Assembly (NCBI GenBank): GCA_003241785.1
Contig: QFPW01000006.1
Location: forward strand, 186,001-250,000
From: Rhodovulum sulfidophilum
Lineage (GTDB): Bacteria; Pseudomonadota; Alphaproteobacteria; Rhodobacterales; Rhodobacteraceae
DNA: 64,000 nucleotides
Reading direction: 5' to 3'
Position numbers and translations under genes: made by a program. Positions 59,244-64,000 of the stretch are shown here, piece by piece (positions within the stretch are counted from its first letter, which is position 1; each line of letters starts with the position of its first letter). Below the pieces are notes generated by a model. The model made no database searches. It saw nothing but the letters and a program-made list of their open reading frames with translations, and was not told the DNA's origin.

Positions 59244-60659
59244 ATGATCCCGGTCCGAGGCTATTCCGGTCACAAGGTGCTCGTGCTCGGGCTCGGGCGC
59301 TCCGGCCTGCCGTCGGCGCGCGCGCTGCGCGCCGGGGGCGCCGAGGTGCTGGTCTGGGACGATGGCGAGGCCGCCCGCGCGGCGGCCGAGGCCGAGGGTT
59401 TCGCGGCGGTCAATCCGGCCCGGGGCGGGGCGCTCGACGGGGTGAAGGCGATGATCGTCTCGCCCGGCATCCCGCATCTCTACCCGGCGCCGCATCCCGG
59501 CGTGGCCGCCGCCTGGGACGCGGGCGTCGTGGTCGACAACGACATCGGCCTCTTCTTCCGCTCCTTCGCCACCCCGGACTGGGACGAGTTCGACAAGGCG
59601 CCGCGCGTCGTCTGCGTCACCGGCTCGAACGGCAAGAGCACGACCACCGCGCTGATCGCGCATGTGATGGACCTCGCCGGGCGCGAGGTGCAGGTCGGCG
59701 GCAACTTCGGCCGGGGCGCGCTCGACCTCGAGCCCGCCTGCGACGGGATGATCGTGGTGCTGGAGCTCTCCTCCTACCAGATCGACCTCGCCCGCGCGCT
59801 GCAGCCCGATATCGCCGTCTTCATGAACCTCTCGCCCGACCATCTCGACCGGCACGGCGGCATGGGCGGCTATTTCGCCTCCAAGCGCCGGCTGTTCGAC
59901 CAGGGCGGCCCGGAGCGCAGCGTGATCGGCGTCGACGAGAACGAGGGCCGCTTCCTCGCCAACGTGATGCGCGAGGAGGCGGGCTCGGGCGAGCCGGTGA
60001 TCCAGATCTCCTCGGGCCGCAAGCTCTCCGGGCCCGGGTGGAACGTCTTCGCGCGCAAGGGCTTCCTCGCCGAATGGCGCGGCGGCCGCCAGGTGGCCTC
60101 GGTCGACCTGCGCGGCATGGCGACGCTGCCCGGCGCGCACAACCACCAGAACGCCTGCGCCGCCTACGCGGTGGCCCGCGGCCTCGGCCTCGGACCGAAG
60201 CAGATCGAGGCGGCGCTGGCGAGCTATCCCGGCCTCGCCCACCGCAGCCAGCTGATCGCAACCCGCGCCGACGGCGTGCGGATCATCAACGATTCGAAGG
60301 CGACCAACGTCGACGCGGCCGAGAAGGCGCTGCGCTCCTTCGACCGCGTCCGCTGGATCGCCGGCGGCCGGCCCAAGGAGGGCGGGATCGCGGCGCTCAG
60401 GCCGCTGTTCGACCGGGTGGCGAAGGCCTATCTGATCGGCGAGGCGGCCGAGGATTTCGCGGCGACGCTCGGCGAGACGCCGGCCGAGATCGCGGGCACG
60501 ATGGATCGCGCGGTCGAGCGCGCGCTCGCGGAGGCCGAGCCGGGCGATGTGGTGCTGCTCGCACCGGCCTGCGCGAGCTTCGACCAGTATTCGAGCTTCG
60601 AGACCCGCGGCCGGCATTTCGAGGAACTCGTAAAGGCGGCGCTCGGGGTCGAAGTCTGA
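59244..60659 (+). CDS. murD: UDP-N-acetylmuramoyl-L-alanine--D-glutamate ligase
   Basis: MurD adds D-glutamate to UDP-MurNAc-L-Ala. The 471-residue protein has KVLVLGLGRSGLPSARAL, the P-loop CVTGSNGKSTTTALI, VLELSSYQID, NLSPDHLDRHGGM and NDSKATNVDAAEKAL. The ATG at 59244 has AAGGAG 7 bases upstream. In most relatives ftsW and murG follow. Here the cluster ends and a Nudix gene follows 107 bases later. Confidence 0.97.
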   Translation: MIPVRGYSGHKVLVLGLGRSGLPSARALRAGGAEVLVWDDGEAARAAAEAEGFAAVNPARGGALDGVKAMIVSPGIPHLYPAPHPGVAAAWDAGVVVDNDIGLFFRSFATPDWDEFDKAPRVVCVTGSNGKSTTTALIAHVMDLAGREVQVGGNFGRGALDLEPACDGMIVVLELSSYQIDLARALQPDIAVFMNLSPDHLDRHGGMGGYFASKRRLFDQGGPERSVIGVDENEGRFLANVMREEAGSGEPVIQISSGRKLSGPGWNVFARKGFLAEWRGGRQVASVDLRGMATLPGAHNHQNACAAYAVARGLGLGPKQIEAALASYPGLAHRSQLIATRADGVRIINDSKATNVDAAEKALRSFDRVRWIAGGRPKEGGIAALRPLFDRVAKAYLIGEAAEDFAATLGETPAEIAGTMDRAVERALAEAEPGDVVLLAPACASFDQYSSFETRGRHFEELVKAALGVEV

Positions 60660-60766
60660 GCGTTTCGCGCGCAAGACGCGCGCGGGCGGCGACGATCGCG
60701 GGCGCGAGGGTTGCACCGTCGCGTCCGACACCCCATCCTCGGGACGAAGCCCTTTCGCGCAGTGGC

Positions 60767-61387
60767 ATGGACCAGCACCGCCTCAACATCGCCCGTATCT
60801 CGGCCGCGCTCCGACCGCCGGAAGGCGGCGGCTTCGCCGGCACGTCCGATTTCGACCTCAACCCCGACGCCCGGCCGGCCGAGCCGCCGCGGCTTCGCGC
60901 CGCCTCGGTGCTGGTGCCGCTGATCGAGCGCGGCGCGGGGCTCAACGTCGTGCTGACGCGCCGCGCGGCGCGGCTCCGGCATCATCCGGGCCAGATCGCC
61001 TTCCCGGGCGGCAAGCAGGACCCCGGCGACCCGACCCCGCTCGCCGCGGCGCTGCGCGAGGCGCGCGAGGAGATCGGCCTCGATCCCGAGACGGTGACGC
61101 TGCTCGGCTCGTTCGACCGGCACGAGACGGTGACGCGCTTCTCGGTGACGCCCTTCGTCGGGGTGATCGACGCGGGCTTCCGGCCCCGGATCGACCCGTC
61201 CGAGGTCGAGGAGGTGTTCGAGGTGCCGCTCGCCTTCCTGGTCGACCCCGCGCGCCGGCGCATGCATCGGCGCCACTCGCCGGGCGGCTGGCGGGCCTAT
61301 CCCGCGATCCCCTACGGTCCCTATTATATCTGGGGCGCCACGGCGCGGATGCTGATCACGCTCGGCGACCGGATCGGCGGGCCGTGA
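60767..61387 (+). CDS. CoA pyrophosphatase, Nudix family (NudL-like)
   Basis: A 206-residue Nudix hydrolase that probably cleaves CoA or acyl-CoA to 4'-phosphopantetheine and 3',5'-ADP. The Nudix box is AALREAREEIGL preceded by FPGGKQDPGD. The UPF0035 signature RLRHHPGQIAFPGG just before it marks the CoA-specific subfamily. The stop overlaps the start of the CCA enzyme as GTGA. This pairing is common in Rhodobacterales. Confidence 0.93.
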   Translation: MDQHRLNIARISAALRPPEGGGFAGTSDFDLNPDARPAEPPRLRAASVLVPLIERGAGLNVVLTRRAARLRHHPGQIAFPGGKQDPGDPTPLAAALREAREEIGLDPETVTLLGSFDRHETVTRFSVTPFVGVIDAGFRPRIDPSEVEEVFEVPLAFLVDPARRRMHRRHSPGGWRAYPAIPYGPYYIWGATARMLITLGDRIGGP

Positions 61388-62559
61388 TCCCGCCGTCCGA
61401 GGCCCGGGTCGTCGCCGACTGGCTGCTCGGCGGCGGCGCGCCCGAGGCCGCCGGGCTGCTGGCGGGGGGCGGGCACCAGGCCTATTTCGTCGGCGGCTGC
61501 GTGCGGAACGCGCTGATCGGCGCCGCCGCGACCGATATCGACATCGCGACCGACGCGCCGCCCGAGCGCGTGCTCGACCTCGCGGCCGCCGCCGGGATCA
61601 AGGCGCTGCCGACCGGCATCGCGCATGGCACCGTCACGCTCGTGCTGCGCGGCGCGCCCTTCGAGGTCACCACCTTTCGCCGCGACGTCGAGACCTTCGG
61701 GCGCCACGCGGTCGTGGCCTTCTCCGACGACATGACCGAGGACGCGCGCCGGCGCGACTTCACGATGAACGCGCTCTACGCCGACGCGGCGGGCCGGGTC
61801 TACGACCCGCTGGGCCAGGGGCTCGCCGATCTCGCCGCGCGGCGGCTCCGCTTCGTCGGTGATCCCGCGGCGCGCATCGCCGAGGATTACCTGCGCGTGC
61901 TGCGCTTCTTCCGCTTCCACGCCTGGTACGCCGATCCCCTTGGCGGGCTCGACGCCGAGGGGCTCGCCGCCTGCGCGGCCGGGCAGGAGGGGCTCGACGC
62001 GCTGTCGCGCGAGCGGGTGGGCATGGAGATCCGCAAGCTCCTCGCGGCGCCCGATCCCGCGACGGCGGTCGCCGCGATGGCCGCGACCGGCATCCTCGCG
62101 CGGCTGCTGCCCGGCGCCGACGCCCAGGCGCTCGGGCCGCTCGGCGTGGTCGAGGAGATGGTCGGGGAGGGGCCGGACTGGCACCGCCGGCTCGCGGCGC
62201 TCGGGGCGGGCGAGGACTGGCCCGACCGGCTCCGGCTCTCGAAGGCCGAGGCCCGGCGGCTCGCGGCCACCCGCGCCGCGCTGGGGATTCCTGGCGCCGC
62301 CGAGGCCGCCTATCGCGAGGGCGCGGAGCCGGCGCGCGACGCCGCGCTGATCCGCGCCGCGAGCCTCGGCGCGCCGCCCGGGCCCGAACTCGCCGCGGAG
62401 ATCGCGCGCGGCGCGGCGGCCCGGCCGCCGGTCGCCGCCGCCGACCTCGCGCTCAAGGGCCCGGCGCTCGGCGCCGCGCTCCGCGATCTGGAGGCGGCGT
62501 GGATCGCCTCGGATTTCCGCGCGACGCGGGAGGAGCTGCTCGCGCGGCGCGAACCGTAG
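61384..62559 (+). CDS. cca: CCA tRNA nucleotidyltransferase
   Basis: A class II nucleotidyltransferase that builds or repairs the tRNA 3' CCA end. The 391-residue protein has YFVGGCVRNAL, the metal motif TDIDIATD, RRDFTMNALYAD, and EDYLRVLRFFRFHAWYAD in the tRNA-binding neck. Start GTG at 61384 overlaps the Nudix stop, giving tight coupling. A poly(A) polymerase function is possible in this family but less likely for a single copy. Confidence 0.93.
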   Translation: MIPPSEARVVADWLLGGGAPEAAGLLAGGGHQAYFVGGCVRNALIGAAATDIDIATDAPPERVLDLAAAAGIKALPTGIAHGTVTLVLRGAPFEVTTFRRDVETFGRHAVVAFSDDMTEDARRRDFTMNALYADAAGRVYDPLGQGLADLAARRLRFVGDPAARIAEDYLRVLRFFRFHAWYADPLGGLDAEGLAACAAGQEGLDALSRERVGMEIRKLLAAPDPATAVAAMAATGILARLLPGADAQALGPLGVVEEMVGEGPDWHRRLAALGAGEDWPDRLRLSKAEARRLAATRAALGIPGAAEAAYREGAEPARDAALIRAASLGAPPGPELAAEIARGAAARPPVAAADLALKGPALGAALRDLEAAWIASDFRATREELLARREP

Positions 62560-62632
62560 GGCGGACCTCGGTCCGCCGTCCGGCGCCGCCCGCGAAGTGT
62601 CCGCGGAAAAGGCGGATCGAGGTCCGCCCTAC
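62556..62632. repeat. Inverted pair of dispersed palindromes between cca and hemF
   Basis: GTAGGGCGGACCTCGGTCCG (62556-62575, continuing to 62577) and its inverted counterpart 62611-62632 (ending CCGCCCTAC) flank a 33-base spacer. Each arm contains a copy of the GGCGGACC/GGTCCGCC element found at 2175 and 28245. The pair could fold into one long stem in either transcript at this convergent junction. Confidence 0.75.
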
Positions 62633-62642
62633 GCGGGGCGCC

Positions 62643-63608
62643 TCAAGGCCATTTCGCGACCGGCGGCAGCGACATCAGCACCGCCTCGGGATTGTGCCCG
62701 GTGCGGAGCCCGAACTGCGTTCCCCGGTCGTAGACGAGGTTGAACTCGGCGTAGCGCCCGCGCTTCACGAGCTGGATCTCGCGCTGCTCCTCGGTCCAGG
62801 GCTTGGCCATGTGGCGCGCGACGAGCGGCGGGAAGGCGGCGACGAAGGCGCGGCCCACGTCCTGGGTGAAGGCGAAATCCGCCTCCCAGTCGCCGGTGGC
62901 GAGATCGTCGTAGAAGATCCCGCCGACGCCGCGCGGCTCGTTCCAGTGGCGGATCAGGAAATACTCGTCCGCCCATTCCTTGAATCGCGGATAGTACCCG
63001 GGATCATGCGCGTCGCAGGCCGCCTTGAGCTTGCCATGGAAGAAGGCGGTGTCCTCGGCCACCTCGATCATCGGGTTGAGGTCCGCCCCGCCGCCGAACC
63101 AGCTGCCCGAGGGGGTCCAGAACATCCGCGTGTTCATGTGCACCGCCGGCACCAGCGGCGAGCGCATATGCGCCACGAGGCTGATCCCGCTGGCCCAGAA
63201 CCGCGGATCGGCGTCGAGCCCGGGGATCTCCTTGCGCGCCGTCAGGTGCCGCCTCGCCATCGGCTCGAGGACCCCGTGCACGGTCGAGATATTGACGCCG
63301 ACCTTCTCGAACACCCGGCCGCGCATCACCGACATCACGCCGCCGCCCGCGTCCTCGCCCTCGAGCGCCGCCGCGCGGCGGGTCTCCTTGCGCTCGAACC
63401 GACCGGGCGCCATCTCGGCGAAATCGCCGACGTCGAGCGCGTCCTCGAGCGCCTCGAAGGCCGCGCAGATCTCGTCGCGCAGCGCGGTGAACCAGGCGCT
63501 GGCGCGCGCCTTGCGCTCCAGGGCCACTTCCTCGGAGACCGTCTCCACTTCCACCCGACCGACCATCGCGTCTTCACCCCAGCGTCTTTGCTGTCCGGTT
63601 ACCGACAT
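62643..63608 (-). CDS. hemF: Oxygen-dependent coproporphyrinogen III oxidase
   Basis: HemF oxidatively decarboxylates coproporphyrinogen III to protoporphyrinogen IX, with O2 as the acceptor, in heme and chlorophyll synthesis. The 321-residue protein has VNISTVHG, HMNTRMFW, WFGGGADLNPM, CDAHDP, YFLIRHWNEPRGVGGIFYDD and EFNLVYDRGTQFGL. The start at 63608 has AGGAG 7 bases upstream. ATG at 63566 is an alternative nearer to the E. coli length. It is inserted in reverse between cca and the exporter gene. Confidence 0.96.
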   Translation of the reverse strand: MSVTGQQRRWGEDAMVGRVEVETVSEEVALERKARASAWFTALRDEICAAFEALEDALDVGDFAEMAPGRFERKETRRAAALEGEDAGGGVMSVMRGRVFEKVGVNISTVHGVLEPMARRHLTARKEIPGLDADPRFWASGISLVAHMRSPLVPAVHMNTRMFWTPSGSWFGGGADLNPMIEVAEDTAFFHGKLKAACDAHDPGYYPRFKEWADEYFLIRHWNEPRGVGGIFYDDLATGDWEADFAFTQDVGRAFVAAFPPLVARHMAKPWTEEQREIQLVKRGRYAEFNLVYDRGTQFGLRTGHNPEAVLMSLPPVAKWP

Positions 63609-63779
63609 CTTCCCGCTCCTGTCCAGCCGCGATCGCCGCGGCGCCGGTCAGGATCTGCGCCCGCGCGCGCCCCCGCGCCTTGCGCTGGATCAAGCCCTCG
63701 GCGGTTCGCCCGCCCATCGGGGCGTGACAATCGCGCCGAACTCCTGTAGAAAGCCGCCGACCTTCAGGGGAGACGCGGA

Positions 63780-63812
63780 ATGGATATTTTCGGGATGCCC
63801 GCGCGCGACTGA
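63780..63812 (+). other. Possible 10-codon leader peptide upstream of the ABC exporter
   Basis: A short frame ATG...TGA encodes MDIFGMPARD with AGGGGAGA just upstream. It is followed by a CCCGA/TCGGG hairpin near 63822-63834 and then the exporter start at 63880. It could regulate the exporter through translation, or be chance. Confidence 0.25.
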
Positions 63813-63879
63813 GCCGCCGCCCCGAAATCGGGCCGCCCGGCCCCTCCATCTCCCCGTTTCGATCTCCGTAGGTCTTCCC

Positions 63880-64000
63880 ATGCTCCGCTTCTTCGAGTCG
63901 CTCGTCGACCCCTACGCGCCCTATGACCGCGACGCGCCGCCGCCCGACCGGCTGTGGCCATTCCTCGCCGCCTACCTGCGCCCCGCGCGCCGGGCGATCG
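63880..64000 (+). CDS. ABC exporter (fused permease/ATPase), N-terminus only
   Basis: Only the first 40 codons are in the window. The N-terminus MLRFFESLVDPYAPYDRDAP, then PPPDRLWPFLAAYLRPARRA, matches the cytoplasmic start of MsbA-like multidrug/lipid ABC exporters of Rhodobacterales, in which a short charged region precedes the first membrane helix. The position after the Nudix-CCA pair fits those genomes. The Shine-Dalgarno sequence is weak. The body, including the Walker motifs, lies beyond the window. Confidence 0.7.
   Translation, partial: MLRFFESLVDPYAPYDRDAPPPDRLWPFLAAYLRPARRAI

Noticed and set aside
1..64000. CRISPR arrays, tRNA or rRNA genes, IS elements, prophage, replication origin
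   Set aside because: No regularly spaced repeats, cloverleaf-like CCA-ending segments, transposase frames or DnaA-box clusters were recognised by reading both strands.

Overview
The window is about 64 kb of a very GC-rich (about 70 % by eye) alphaproteobacterial chromosome, best placed in the Rhodobacterales (Rhodobacter/Paracoccus relatives). The placement rests on the divergent regB / senC-regA redox cluster, the order divL-like / tsaE / amgK / murU / addB / addA / trxA, the nrdR-ribD-ribE-ribB-ribH-nusB block and the amidase / rnpB / mraZ neighbourhood. It is almost entirely chromosomal core. I see no insertion sequence, prophage, CRISPR array, tRNA or rRNA.

Layout. 1-2.2 kb: accD (5' end outside the window) and folC. 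2.4-13.6 kb, minus strand: a tightly coupled operon running divL-like, tsaE, amgK, murU, addB, addA, trxA, with a full CtrA-type box ahead of its first gene. 13.7-16.5 kb: regB facing senC-regA. 16.5-22.2 kb: rimP-nusA-ylxR/ylxQ-infB behind a promoter and an intrinsic terminator or attenuator. 22.3-26.4 kb: a PfkB sugar kinase, then an MFS transporter and DeoR regulator facing an acetylpolyamine amidohydrolase, with an operator-like triple repeat between them. 26.5-32.4 kb: nrdR and the riboflavin genes, broken by a convergent polysaccharide-export lipoprotein. 32.5-34.2 kb: two tandem paralogous membrane proteins. 34.3-41.2 kb, minus strand: a DUF1127 gene, then a seven-gene operon (36-residue peptide, XpaC, TelA, DUF2927 lipoprotein, SPFH-GYF protein, zinc-ribbon membrane protein, secreted protein) that looks like an envelope-stress module and is the best candidate here for an undescribed system. 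41.4-48.4 kb: cspA, rluB-like, tadA, a DsrE-like protein, an UPF0173 hydrolase, a ceramidase, gatCA, an Excalibur lipoprotein and a peptidoglycan amidase. 48.4-48.9 kb: rnpB (RNase P RNA). 49.3-60.7 kb: the dcw cell-wall/division cluster mraZ-rsmH-ftsL-ftsI-murE-murF-mraY-[RTX gene]-murD. 60.8-64 kb: a Nudix CoA pyrophosphatase, a CCA-adding enzyme, hemF on the opposite strand, and the start of an ABC exporter.

Common themes. Genes are densely packed, and many neighbours share four-base NTGA stop/start overlaps, which implies translational coupling. Peptidoglycan metabolism recurs: de novo synthesis in dcw, recycling by AmgK-MurU, and hydrolysis by the amidase. Three convergent gene junctions (folC/trxA, ribD/export gene, cca/hemF) carry the same dispersed palindrome. 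The dcw cluster is unusual because an RTX protein gene sits between mraY and murD, and because ftsW, murG and murC do not follow murD.
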